The notes under the pieces: model-generated
Database searches by the model: none
What the model was told of the DNA's origin: nothing
Seen by the model: only the letters and a program-made list of their open reading frames with translations
Part shown: piece by piece, positions 44,661 through 57,541 of the stretch
How positions within the stretch are numbered: position 1 is the first letter of the stretch
How the letters are laid out: every line of letters starts with the position of its first letter
Source: Dipteris shenzhenensis
Lineage: Eukaryota; Polypodiophyta; Polypodiopsida; Gleicheniales
DNA length: 64,000 nucleotides
Direction: 5' to 3' (one strand)
Assembly (NCBI GenBank): GCA_047967505.1
Contig: CM106541.1
Program-made: the position numbers and the translations under genes

Positions 44661-45980
44661 GCTGCGCTGTGATCATTTGATTGGCATAAGTTTCACCTAG
44701 GAATCTAGTTTTCCACTTGACATGAAGTCACATTGGCATGAGAGAATAATTCTTGTGGCAGACATAGCGAAGTGGACAAACCTTACTTTATCATTGGGAC
44801 ATGGAAAATATAGCAGATGTCTTCGTGAAAACGAAGGGACAAGTTGTTACAAACATATGGACAAGCTATTGGTTTGATTGTGAATAAGTTCAGTGCTTCT
44901 CCCAGCCTCTCGATCCTGATGTCAATGCTGAAGGAAGGTATTAAGCTTGCTCTACTTCTGTACAAAAGTGTTGACCTTGAGGGAATAAAAGGTTTTCCAC
45001 CTCTACCATCTGGTTTATCTTATGGTTCTTTTTCTTAGCTCTGAGATCTTGTATTGGTGGTGGTTGAGCCATGCTTTGATCCCTCTTGTACACTGGTTTA
45101 GATCGTATGGTTGCAGTTGTTTGTGAGCTTCCTGTACTCGGAGAATTTGTTGTTGAGGCTTTCTTCGGTTAGGTCATACTTCTTGTTTTGGTGCTTTGTA
45201 GATGTCCTCCATTTGTGTGCTTTGTGTTTTTCTTTGGTAGTTGTGGTAGCAATTTTTGGCCTGCCCTCTAGGGAAGACCTTAGTAAATGCACCCCCCTTT
45301 TGAAAGGGAAAAATCATTTTTCTCTAAATTTTCATCTTTTTTTTGTGATTGGTTGGGACCATGTGCTCTCCACCATTTCCTCCCTTTTTTTCTCTTTTAT
45401 CTATTTTGGGCAGGCCCAGTGAATGCGATTCACATTATTGTTCTAGGTTTGTGGTGAGTGTTTACCATAAGCACACTTAATATTCGATTGCTCCCCTCAT
45501 CCGAAATAGCGCTAGGTGCTATCTCCCTCGCCCCCTCTACATCTTTATAGTAGATAAAACACATCCAAAAAATTGCCATGAAGGGAAAGACGTAGGTTTA
45601 GGAAAATTTGTTTCTATGTTTTTCCTGTTCATTACATAAGCTTGTAACCATACGAGTATCCAATGCGTTTCCTTGAGAAGAAAGTACATTGTCAAGCTCT
45701 TTTTCACATGTTACTAGCATAATTTTGCCTTTCCCTCACAACAATCTCTTAGCATAACTAGAGTTGCGACAGGAAGCCTTTCGTCATGGAGCACGTAACT
45801 ACTAACTCAAATTTTTAAAGGGAAAAAGCGAATGATTAAAAATGTAGACATGAGACACAACATAGCGTCCGTTAGGATCCGATCCTTGCAAATGGTAGGG
45901 GTGGTGATTTATTATTGACTTGGAGATGTCCATATTGTTTGTGCCTTTAGGGAGTTGAAGCCCAACAAATACATGAAAAA
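44661..45980. other. No gene recognised
   Basis: ENIADVFVKT near 44808 recalls a Copia RNase H end but is too short to call. The rest (44870-45980) has only short overlapping frames on both strands. Confidence 0.35.
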
Positions 45981-46198
45981 GGAGTCAGAGTTTCAGTGGG
46001 CACAATGTAATTGCTAATTATGGATAGATCATAGTTTTATTTTTTCTGCATCTCATCATCGTAAAGCCTTGTTGGCTATCATTTTTCAATTTATGTATAT
46101 ATATTGAGCCTTGTAAAGCCTTTGAGGCTATTTTTGATCATCTATTCAAAGATTTTGTTAAATAGAAACACACACAATTGTATGAGTGGACACATTAC

Positions 46199-46325
46199 AG
46201 CTTGGGCACATTAAGGTATGATGGGTAAAATGCATTGTCTTTCAGCTTGAGCACATTACAATATGATGGGCAAAATGCATTGTCTTGCAGCTTGGGCACA
46301 TTACAGTCAAAATGTATTATCTTTC
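46199..46325. repeat. 45-bp tandem repeat (copy B)
   Basis: Units start at 46199, 46244 and 46289. The third lacks about eight bases compared with copy A, so the frame is lost here. Confidence 0.9.
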
Positions 46326-46386
46326 AAGTTGTACTTTAAAGCCTTATTGGCTATTTTGTTGAAGCATTGTCTGATTTTCAATTATT

Positions 46387-49300
46387 ATGGAGCACTCTCA
46401 AGAGATTAGAGCTTTTCTCTCTAGCACCACCTTACATTTCAATGCGAAAGAGTATGCCCCTAATAACTCTAAAGGGAAGTGGACTCACATACACATGGGA
46501 AGAAAAGTTTGGTTTCTCATTCAAAGAAAAACTGAGCTACATCTTATGATGTCGAGGAAAGATATGGAGCAAAATGAGGAGCCATGGAATGCAAGCTTCT
46601 CTAAGAAAGATATAACTTCTAGCATGGTTGTGGGAATTACGATGGAACCAAAGAGACCATACTTAGATATTTTTGTGAATTGTTCACAACCTCATATTGG
46701 GGGCTATCATTTATCTTATTAAGAGGTCTAAATAGGTTCGTGATGCCCTCCTCCACCATCAAACTTTACAAAATTACAAACTCTAGTAGAAGCTCTCATG
46801 GATGAATGGAGTACATTTCCAAGTATAGAGGCAAGTAGGTTGCGTTAAAAGATTATGGTTGAGTACTTTAAAACATCTTTACTCAAGATAGACCATGAAT
46901 TCATTCAAGAGCAGGGAGGAAACAAGTAGGATGAGAGGGATACTAGTTTGGTTCGAAAATAGATTGTGCACAAGAAGGATCTGATGGATGCTAGTTTGGT
47001 TCAGAAACAAAGAGTCAGAAACAAAGAGGACACAAGCAGGATGAGAGAGCTACTAGTTTGGCTCAGAAGTAGCCTAGACAAGGTGCCCCACATGAAGGGT
47101 CTACACAAAAACTCTTTGAGATAGAAACAGAAGCAGATATTGGGTTTGAACAGAAAAATGAAGAAGTAACACGACCGTTGCATACTAAAGAAGGCCACGT
47201 TGGTGCAACCTATCAAAGGAAAAGAAAGACGCAAAATAGAAAAAATTAATACTACAAGGGCCACAATTCCAAAGGCTACTTAAAAAAAAAAGACAAAACT
47301 CCTCCATTCAGAAACTACAGGTAAAAGATAAAGAGGACACAATTCCAAATGCAACGTTCCTCCGCTCAAAAACTACAAGTACAAGAGAAAGAGGAGGATA
47401 GAGAAAATAAAGAGGAAGAAGAATTAGATCAATTGGTTGAGGAAGATCAAGATGAGCTCATGTCAATAAAGAATCTCAATTTGCGTCTTAATGAGATGAT
47501 CACATAAGATGATGTCGGATATATATGGGAACAAAAGCCCTATCCTGTGAATGTTTGAGATGTGGAGTCACCAACATTTTTTACCAACAATAGGAATCTT
47601 GATATATCTTATGCGATGCAGATATTCAAGGCAAGTTGGTGGATGGCAAGAAACCTGTGGTCTCTAATGTAGTCTTATGTCCAATCATGTTATGTCCAAA
47701 TATAGGTAGCCGTGACAATGGAATTATGTTTCAAGGACCTACCATTTTGAGGATACGTTCACCAAGTTCTTCACACAATGCCTTCGACAAATTCAGCATG
47801 AACAGGGTGAAGCGGTAAACACTGAGATAATTTTGAAAGAGGCAAAGAGAAATTTCTTGCTGCATTGTAAATTTGAGTCGATTGATGGTCAGCATTAAGC
47901 GTATGCTTGTAATGAATTTGCTAGACAAGCAAGGGAATCCAGAAGACTCACTGCAGAGCAAATTTCAAAGGTTCTTCCCTTCAATTTTTATATGGCCACA
48001 ATATGTATTTTTAAGCATCCAACAAAATATTTGATTGAGTCCGAAAGACTAAATGATGATATTTTTGCAAAATCTCAACATCGAAAATCCTACTGAAAGC
48101 GAGATGTCTATGGATGACACTTGGTTCTCTAGCAACACATTTGAAAAGAACTACCCCAAAAGTGGATGTAGACAAATTAGCCAATTTCTATACATGTTTA
48201 AGTGCAGTTGTACCAAGGGGAAATCAATAATGGGAATAATCTCTCACAAGCTTCAAGGTAGCGAGAGATAGGTATGCAGACTACACAACTATAATTTTTT
48301 GACCTGATGAGGTGTTTGAGCAAGTTGTGGTAGTTTGCCATGCATACGAGAAGAGTGAGGTCACCTATGAAGGTCCTTTGTTACTATTACAAAAGTTAAA
48401 GGTTAAGAAAAAAAGAACACGGCAAGAATGTGGAGGCCCGTAAAATATTTTTCGGATAGCTATGTAACAATAGCAACAGAGAAACTCCTCAAGAAAGAAT
48501 GGTTTTTTGGCAGGAAGGACAAAGATCATTGCATGGAGGAGTGCATTAACATACAGGTGAAATGTGATGCAGTGGATGGTGCAATCAGATATTTGCTCAC
48601 AAAAAAAGGCATCCCTATTGGTCAATGCAATATTGATCCTAGTATTGTGAAGCATATAGCCGCTTTATCCACAACTAAAGAAAATACATGGGCATATAAG
48701 TGGATGAAGAATCGGGAAGATGGGTCCAAAGTAGTCACCTCGTTCATGAGAGCCCAAATCCCACCACAAGTGATTGCATATGTTGAGAAGCTTGTGAATG
48801 AGCATAAATTGATAATATCAAGGGATGTCAACCACGGCTTTCAATTCAATGAATGTGAACATCACTTCAGAATTTGGAAAGGTTGTAGCATACAGGGGCG
48901 TTTCAGATGAGGACATTTTACTTGATGAAACAAGTTGGCATAAGCCCCAAGTATTCTTTATTGATGAGATTTCTTCCAATGACATTCGCTAATTCATCGA
49001 TAGAATAGTATATACCACCATTAGTAGAGTTGGAATTTGCAATCTTGTCATTTTTATCAATAAAGAAAACAAGGAAGAGATGCATAACACTTTGGAGAAA
49101 GTTTATGCCTGTGATTTCAAGATCTACAATGGTGTGTATGCAACCAAGACAAGCAAGAGAGACTGTGGTTTAAAGATCCAATGCCTAGAATCATTCCTCT
49201 TATGCATGCGGAGTCCATATCCTGACCACTCATCCTGACCACTCCCTACAACATAACATAAGGGGGACTTCCAAGAGTTTGCATCTCATGCTAGAGGAGA

Positions 49301-50910
49301 AAGAAATCCACAGGTCCTCTCATCATCAAGTGCACTCCAAAATCTATGAATGTCTAGCAAAAAGTGGAAGTCTTTTGATTACAGAGGGGAAGGGCAAATA
49401 AATGATTGCACATGGATCTGAAGTCGGGAAGACCACAACAATTCCTTCAAGTTTAATCGATGTGATGATTGCTGGAAAAACTGAAGAGGAAATATTTGAG
49501 ACAATAAGAGAATCACCGAAAGACTTTCCTAACATAGAGAGTCAACTACTTGGCTTATATGGGAACTCAGAGCATATGAGGATGGCACAGCTGACCGCTG
49601 AAGAATTCTGAAGATTTGTCTAAGCTACAAGAAATGGAACCCAACTTTGATGTTCAGGTTCTCATTGGATAGCAACCTCAATATTTTTCATTTGGTGAAG
49701 AAGAGATTTAAATCCTCAGATATCGAGAGAAAGAGGTTAATGATAAAGTTATAAGGGCCACCCTCAGGTTTGATCAAACTTTATCTTGGCTTAGTATTTA
49801 TATTTTGATTAAATCAAATGAGCTAATGTTCATTTATTTTTTGATGCAGTATAATAATTATATCTTGGTTTCCTACAATTTTTAAAAAGCGTGTATATGT
49901 CATAGATTCCCTGCTTTCTACATGGCTCAATAATGATAAAAAGTCAATAGGAGATATTTGCACCTGGCTGCAATCTCTCAATATGGAAAATGTACGAGTT
50001 ATCATTTTTCCATATTATGAGGAGTAAGTGACACCCCAACCTCCTATTTAGTTTTGCCAGAAGTAAGATGTAGTCAAATAATAAAGAATCTTAATTGGCC
50101 ATGCAGTTTACATTGGAGTTTGGTGGCTTTGGACATACAGGCTAAGAAATGTTATTTTGCCAATTCAATGGCAAGATATCATGGCAATGTGTTAGTGTAA
50201 GTGTACTCTTAATGCGTTGTAACTTTCATGGTATATATCTTTTGCGATGCACTTATTCCTTCCTTGTATGTTATGATGGATAGGTCTACATCAAGGTTAA
50301 TAAGTGCAATCAAACAAGTCACAAAGTATGATGGTGACTTGGAAGAAGTAATGGACTTACAAAGATGCAAGGTTGTAGAGCAAAATGATGCACACAGCTG
50401 TGGGTGGAGTGTGCTACAACTACAAGTTGCTCCTCGATGAAATATCAGATGTGAAGGGCTCACAATCCTCAATGTCTACATATTCCGATGCAAAACTATA
50501 TACATTTGTGGCTCATGCCGTTCAATACGTAATTGCTTAATCTCTAATTAAAGTAAATGAGACACACAAGTCTGCATCAAAGTCTCTCAAGGAAGTAGAG
50601 ACTCAATATACTCCCAATCCATCACAACCTTTAAAGGAGTCTACTCCCGAAGCATCACAATTGATTCCAGCCGCAAAAGTAGAGATTCAACATATGCCCG
50701 AGGAGTCTAAACCCAAAGCATTAAAATAGAGTCCACTCGCAGAAGTAGAGACTCAATCTACGGCCAAAGCATCACAACATTTAGGGAAGTCTAGCCTCGA
50801 GAGAAAGAGTCTACTTCCAAAGCATAACAACGGAGTCCATAACAAGCATCAGAGTCCCCTTCATTGTGAAGCATGTAGATGAGTTTAGCATGTACATGAG
50901 TTTATTTTGA
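46387..50910 (+). pseudogene. ParB-like / Ulp1-like gene, copy B
   Basis: The same exon-like blocks as in copy A: WTHIHMGRKVWF (46387-46722), LIDGQH-equivalent text with the same in-frame TAA (47896-47898), KKGIPIGQCNIDPSIVKHIA and AQIPPQVIAYVEKL (48428-48910), an exon at 49850-50023 (CAG acceptor, GTAAGT donor) with VYVIDSL, and VVEQNDAHSCGW (50369-50407). Here the putative catalytic cysteine survives (TGT, 50399-50401), but a 2-bp deletion just after it shifts the frame. The Pro/Ser tail is shortened by about 250 bp. It is a pseudogene by stops and frameshifts. The protease and ParB-like assignments rest on short motifs only. Confidence 0.5.
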
Positions 50911-51199
50911 AGTAGGATAAACTTAAAAAAAACTTTTTTGGTAAGTGATGCATGTACAAGTGCAAAGTCACAAAACTTTGTATTTGTGATTTTGTTGCTC
51001 ATAATGTTATTTTGGTTGATTTTATTAAATGCGTAAATGGATAATGGACATTTATTCATAGATACGTAATGGGCATTTATCATGGATACATATTAAATGT
51101 GTGACTTGTTTTCCTTGGCTCACAATGTTATTTTGGTTGATTTTATTAAATATGTGAATACATAGGAGACATTTACTCATGGATACACAAGGGACATTT

Positions 51200-51224
51200 A
51201 TCTGACGATGTTATATATATCCAT
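51200..51224 (-). pseudogene. Truncated start of the 110-aa gene
   Basis: The ATG and first codons (MDIYNIV) are kept, then the copy B deletion joins unrelated sequence. This is the remnant of the gene intact at 27656-27988. Confidence 0.75.
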
Positions 51225-51774
51225 GGGTGGGGAGATGATAAAGAAAGAGAGATGGAAGAAGAAAGTGCCTGCAAAAGAACTAGGATGGAAGAAAAAAGAG
51301 ATTGCTTGTGAAAGGACTAGGATGGAGGAATACAAGTTCAATAACGCAATGTCGAGGGTGAGGAGTGAAGAAAATAAATAGAGCAAGGATGAGAGAAAGG
51401 TGTGTTCACTATGATAAGGATGGGTGAGCGCCGTAGTGTGTTTGCACAGATGAGTATGGGTGATCGGTCCAACTGACACTTTACCGATAGTGTGAAATGA
51501 AAGGTTTGGAATAAAGTGAGTAGACAATTGGGAATGCTCTACTTTAAGTGAGTGGAGCATTGGGAATCGATACTTGGAAGTGAAAGATTACGAACAAGTA
51601 TTACGTTCTTCTCATTAGACAATTAACATTGCAAGAGTTTGCTTAATATTGTGACTTTTGAAGATGTTTATTAACACCATTATAAGTATTATGACAATTT
51701 GCTTATTGTAACTTTTGAAGGTGTTTATTAAAACCATTATAATAAATATTACGAGACTTTACAACTATTGAATC

Positions 51775-51975
51775 TTAACTTTTGATGTAACTTATCTGTG
51801 TCACGTTAAATTTTATAATTTTGATTTCATCTCCTTTTAAAATGTCTAAAACTTTGCTTGTTTTTATGTTTTCATCTGTGCTTTGAAGAGAGGGTTTTTC
51901 CTTAAATTTTATCCAAAAACTAGACCAAAAACATTTGAAAAAATGAATTTGTACATTGACAAGTCCAAAATTAGT
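51775..51975. repeat. Dispersed repeat, copy B
   Basis: Counterpart of 28545-28740 within the duplication, inverted relative to 2425-2690. Confidence 0.75.
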
Positions 51976-53319
51976 AGGGTGGCAGAATGACTAGAGTATT
52001 TCCAGACCATCAGGTCTCGGCGAGCAGGGATGCATTTTTGCGGAGATTAAGAGATGAGAGCAGTCAGATGCATTCTGATATCCAGGAAACACTAGAGATG
52101 ACCACATATTTCTATCAGTGTTTGTTTTAGTCCGAGGAGAAGTCTCCCAAAAAATCATGCAACCCGAGAAGTAGTTTGGGCCCACATCCCCGTCATTGGT
52201 CTCTCCAAGTATGAGTAGGCAGGTGAAGGAACCTTTCACTAATGAGGAGCTCTAGTAGGCCCTCAAGGCCCTCTCTCCACATAAGTGCCTTTGGAGAGGA
52301 TGGACTTGCACCGTCCTTTAGATGCTTCTAGAAGCATATCCATACTCCCCTTCAGGTCGCCTTTCAGGAGATTTTGGCACACCATGAAAAACTACATGGC
52401 ACCATCTGGTATCTTATTTTAAATAAAGAAAGCAAACCAAGAAATGAGAAACGATCTATGCTAGACCAGCTAGCTTGTGAAGCGAAACCACGACTCGCTA
52501 GAAGCTTCATGACAAGAATCAAAACTTGTGTACATTCCAAGCGAGCCTGAGGAGCACAAAGAGCATGGTGAGAATGTCCCTACTGAAAGGGACAAATTCA
52601 TGGGATGGGACGAAGCCAACATAGATACGGATTGAGGAAAATAATTGTAAAAGAGAGGCCGAAAGCTTGAAAGGGACAGATTACAAATAGAAAGAAGCCA
52701 AGAGAATCGGAGCACGGCAAAGAATGCTCAGGGACAAGTGCACATGTCATGCCCTATAGATTACAAGATAAGACATGGGTGTCTATTTTATTTGGGATTT
52801 ATCAGTGTGGGGGAAATTTTGAATTCAAGTGCTTGACATGTCAAATATTAGGAAAAAATGACAGCCATATTTTGCCCCCTCTGACTATACATGTCACCAT
52901 CTTGTCCCCCCTAAAGGAGCGCAAAGAGGCCCAAACTGGATGGAAAAAGAAAAAGGGAAAAATGGCTTGCTAGCGAGTTTGATGTTATGGATTAAGAAAT
53001 GGAACCACCTTTGACAAACTTATGGGACTCATTGCAAGAAAGTGAGTTGGAAAAGAATTGTAATAGCATGCTGTACCTCCTCCTCCTGGAACAACACATC
53101 TGAAATGTAGACCCTTCTCCGAGGGAGCCACCTCAACGGGCTGCTCTAGGTGTAGCAGATTGGAGAGTGGTTAGACATCGTGGTACCAAGAAAAATGCGA
53201 GTGGCTCCCCCATAGGCATTGCCCAATCACCCATATACAACCTTTGCAGCCTCTCTAGAAGGCCATCTTGTTGTTACGGCCTAAAGGAGAAGCAGAAGCT
53301 ATAGGGAAGTCTGCAAAAT
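51976..53319. other. Unassigned part of copy B
   Basis: Counterpart of 28741-30049. No motif recognised. Confidence 0.3.
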
Positions 53320-53840
53320 TCCATCTCCCCCAAGGGTGCCTACCACAGATCGCAAATATAATTGCTCCCACATGCTCCTCTCGGTCATAGGCATTTCTGA
53401 AAAAGAGGCTCCGCCCTGCTTGTCCTCCTCAAACTCTAGATTGTTAAAGTCACCTCCAACAATCCAAGACTCCACATCAGGGAGGCTTTTGGTCAGCCAT
53501 CTCCAAAATGCAGGACGCTGCGACATTCAGGATGCCAATCCTGGAGTCACTCACCCATACACCCATCTAAACTGCTCTCCCTATGATGAGCTCACCCTGG
53601 TCATATCATCTGCAGCTACCGCATGCAAGATAGAGATGCAAACCCCCTCCCTATTGCAAGGCACCATACCTCAGAGGTCCTCCCTGGGAGGAGATGGCAC
53701 CAGCATCTGACATTTGTGCTCTTGAATCAAAAGAAAGTATACTACCCATCCTACTGCAGCCCTTTGTAACTCCTGGCGATGTATCCGATTCTGTGGCTGT
53801 TGCCATGAAGCCCGGGCACGTTCCAGATCACCAGGTCCAC
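53320..53840 (-). pseudogene. LINE endonuclease relic, copy B
   Basis: A 75-codon minus-strand frame with RPAFWRWLTKSLPDVESWIV, GGDFNNLEFEEDKQGGASFS and EMPMTERSMWEQLYLRS. The G-G-D-F-N motif of APE endonucleases is intact here, unlike in copy A. The upstream part (HGNSHRI at about 53800) is in another frame. No other LINE domain was seen. Confidence 0.65.
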
Positions 53841-55312
53841 CATGGGGAGGAGGGGGTGCAGAACAAGCCTCACCTATGAGTGGGGCTGGGTTGTGTTTGA
53901 GAGGAGGAAGTCACAGCCTGGGAGGGAAAAGACTCAGCCTCACCCGTGCCCAAGAGCTGGGCTAAGGGGTAGGGCGGGAGGCGGAGGAAACAGACCAAGC
54001 TGCTACAGAGGAAACAGGAGAGGAGGGGAGCGGGGAGGTGATGGCCAAAGGGCTTTAATTGGCGGGTAGTGAGAATGACTGCAGACGAAGGGGGGGAAAA
54101 GAAGAAAGCGAGGGGGGGGGGCCCAAGAAGGGGGACGGCAGGCGGAAGAGGCAGCAGAAGTCAAAGTGGCAGAAGTCCAGTGTAGAGTTGAGCTTGGGTG
54201 CTTAGGACTCCTGTCACCAGGAGGTTTGCCAGAAGACCAAAGAAGGTCTCATCCTCCAAAGTCTGGGAACGGCCTGTTGGGGTGCCCTCCGACAGCTTCC
54301 CCTGAGACTAGAAAACTGCCTCGTGCTTTGCCGTCCCACGCTCTCGGAGCCTGGCACGCGCTTGCAGTTCTTCAAAGCCTTCTTGCTAGGCTTCTTATGA
54401 TCCACCTTGGTCCAAGCGCCCTCAAATGGCTCTACCCAGGATTGCGGTTACTGTCTTTTCCGGCACTGAACTCTATACCGGCACACTGCCCTCTGTTCCT
54501 ATCGAGTCTAAGGAAGAGGCAGGCCCAGACCTTCTGACAATCACGTGCCACATGCCCCATCTGTCTGCCTCATAGACACTGCCGAGATCTCAACTCGCTC
54601 TCAGAACTGTCCTGTCGAGAGTCTCACAAGAAGGATCTCCTCTGGCAGAGTCTGTGAGTACCCAACTACCACCATGAAGCGAAGAACTCCGCATTTGCTA
54701 ACATTGACGCTACTTACTGATGCGGAGACACAAGACCATGCCAAATGCTCTCCCAATGGAGTGGAGGATAGGACTGTACTCCCTCGGGAGCTCCGGCAAG
54801 TGGAGCATCACCGGAAAGCACGTCACATACTAAGCTTTCCAAACCCCTTTCATCCCAATTACCAATATGTTTGGTGTTCATTCAACTAGCTCCTAGGGAT
54901 GTGTAAGAATAGAATCATTGATGCTGGTCACAATGGCACAAAGTGCATCAGCATTGTGCCTCTTCCATGCCGAAGGAGAATAGCATGTGGTGGAAGTGTG
55001 TTTACTAGGTTGTTGGGATCAGGGCTTCCCGTTGGTTCTGTATCTGTTCCCACAACAATTTCTAGAAGCTCATAAGAGTCTAGAATGGCATCGATTTTGA
55101 ACTTTTAGAGAGTATAGTTTGTCCCATCAAGCTTGCCTTCTATGAAGGCTAATGAACAAATGCGTAGGACTAGTGTAGCAGCAGCAATAGCCAAGATAGA
55201 AGCCATCACTCCTAGTATTCTATGCAAAGAAAGACTAGAATTTATGCACTATTTTTGCTAAGAAAACTTAAGCTCTGATTCATAGAGGCAAAGTACTGCC
55301 TTCTGTCAGCAA
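53841..55312. other. Unassigned part of copy B
   Basis: Counterpart of about 30590-32464, without the Copia integrase fragment. It contains a G run (54110-54120) at the place where that fragment lies in copy A. Confidence 0.35.
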
Positions 55313-57138
55313 CTAGACCTGTATAACCGCATGCAGTGAGGATGCAGATGGAGGTGATCGTGTCTGGCTTAAACCTTTGACCTGCATCTGATCAAAGAGT
55401 TGCAGGGCCTCCTTGCCATGCCCATTCTGGGTAGTCCAGGAGACCACTGGCATCTGTGCAAACACTGCCCTTGCATGGTCTAGCCTCCAGCATTTTCCAT
55501 ACATATTAAGGAAGGCGTTTCTGACGTCGTTGTCTATGAGTCCCATGCATGGCTAGTGACAGAAGAATGGATCACCTGACCCTATTCTAAACCTGCTGCA
55601 CTGGCGCACATATCCACAATGCAGATGGAGGGGCTTCCACCTGCATTTGATCAAACAACAATTGCAGGGCCTCCTTGCCATGCCCATTCTGGGACACGCA
55701 GACCATAGTCCGATGTGGCATTTCTGCAAACATGGCCTCTGCATCTTCTAGCAAACCAAATTTGCCATACATGTTGACAAGAGAAGTACCCAGAACAACA
55801 TCTGACTCCCATCCCTTGCCAGCAACAGTAGCATGGATCACTAAACCTTTCCCTTCCCACACTGGAACATGCATCCACAACACAGATGAAAGTGATCTCT
55901 TTTGGCTAGAAACCTTCAGCCTGCATTTGACCAAACACTTCCTTGCCATGCCCATTTTTTGGCACAAGCAGCAATTGTGGCACTCCATTCCCCCATGGCA
56001 TTTCTGAGAAGACAGCCCTTGTATCATCTAGGCTCCTGCAATTGCCATACATACTGACAAGGGCTGCACCCATGACAACAACCGACTCCCATCTGGTGCC
56101 AGCAACAGTGGCATGGATCCCATCAAAAATAGGGCTGCCATGCTTGCACACTCATCCACAACACAAAGAAAGGTGATCTTGTCTGGCACATATCCTTCAG
56201 CCTGCATTTGATCTATCAGTTGCAGGGACATGCTCAATTCTGGGAAATACAGCGATCGTGGCACTCCAGGAAACCACATTCCGCTGTTTCATCTCTGCAC
56301 AAACCAACTTTGCATCATTGATTGCCATACATGTTGACCAGGGCTATCCCTCACTACTTTCCTCTCTCTTCCTTTCCCTTCCCTCACTCCACCATCCTCC
56401 ATTGAGGAAGATGATCTCATAAGATCAGCTTAGAAGGGACGATGCACATGTTATGGCAGTGATGCAGGGGCTGCAAGAGAGCCTTGAAGCTAGGAAGGAT
56501 GTAGCTCTAGAAGAGAGTAGAAAGGATCAAATTGGGGAGAGAGTAGCCAAGGTGGAGCTCACAAGAATGAGAATGTGCTAGATGCACTACTTACATTGCC
56601 CATTCTCTACGCGCTACAACGCATGTGAAGGTTATGAAGTTTGGCTCAAAGCCTTGGGCCTGCATTTTACCAAACAGTTGTAGCCTTGCCACGCCAGTTC
56701 TGGTGATTATAGCATTCCATGAAACCACAGTCATCTGTGGCATCTCTGCAAACGCTACCCTCTCATCATCTAGGTTCCGCACTTGCCATATATATTGACA
56801 AGGGCTATCCCAAAAACAGCGTCTGATTCCATTCGTTACCAGCAAGGGTAGGATGGCTCAGTTGACCCTCTCCTAGGGCTGCCACATTGGCACACGCATC
56901 CACAACACAGAGCAAGGTGATCTTATTTGGCTCAAAACTTCAGCCTGCATCTGGTCAAACAGTTGAAGGGCCTCCTTGCCATGCTCATTCTGGGAACATG
57001 CTGCGATTACGGCATTCCAGGAGACCGCATTCAGCTGTGGCGTCTCTGCCAAACACTGTCCTCGCCTTATACAGCTGCCCGTATATCCATTCTTGCTCAC
57101 GTCTTCATGCACACGTTTTCCATCAGAGACGGCCTTGA
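55313..57138 (-). pseudogene. PLS-type PPR pseudogene, copy B
   Basis: The same decayed PPR gene as in copy A, with NAVSWNAVIAACSQNEHGKE, ALQLFDQMQAE, CVVDECASMAAL and DDTRAVFSEMPWG in several minus-strand frames. It keeps a repeat part near 56848-56930 (HIGTRIHNTEQ-coding side) that copy A has lost, and has a single copy of the 33-bp unit doubled in copy A. The foreign insertion at 56345-56610 is shared. Confidence 0.85.
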
Positions 57139-57359
57139 CACTGGCACAAAGCCTGAAAAGCGAGGCATAGGAAGCAAGATCTCTTACTATTCATAAACTA
57201 TATTGGATACATATTTTTTTAATCCCCCCACGTATGTGAACATTTACAATTTGAATTTAAAGAGTTCTCCATTAATTAGAGTACATTGTTAAAACTGTGT
57301 AAGTGGCCCTCTGAAGAGTATATAAGCTACCTCGCAATAGGCTGGCCCCCACAATCTTG

Positions 57360-57541
57360 CTCTCTCTGTTGTTGTGTTGTTTTCGAGACTCTGTGCACCA
57401 CTAGCTTGGACTCCGTGTACATCATTTTCCCCTACTGCAAGACATGAAAACGCTGAATCAAAACCCCATAGATACGTAATTTACTTAAATGAAACGGTGT
57501 GAAGAGACCATCAAACCTTCACTAACCGTGATTGTCGAACT
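57360..57541. other. Unique DNA after copy B
   Basis: No feature seen between the end of the duplication and the transposase relic. Confidence 0.4.

Larger units (their letters stand above)
45981..57359. other. Segmental duplication, copy B
   Basis: Same-orientation counterpart of 17153-37100. It lacks the Copia element, the tandem duplication and hairpin, the Copia integrase fragment, most of the 110-aa gene and the 2.7-kb segment before the PPR gene. It keeps single copies or empty sites for each, which helps order the events. Confidence 0.95.

Noticed and set aside
44790-44870. ENIADVFVKT-like text resembling the end of Copia RNase H
   Set aside because: Too short, and no other RNase H or LTR motif is nearby.
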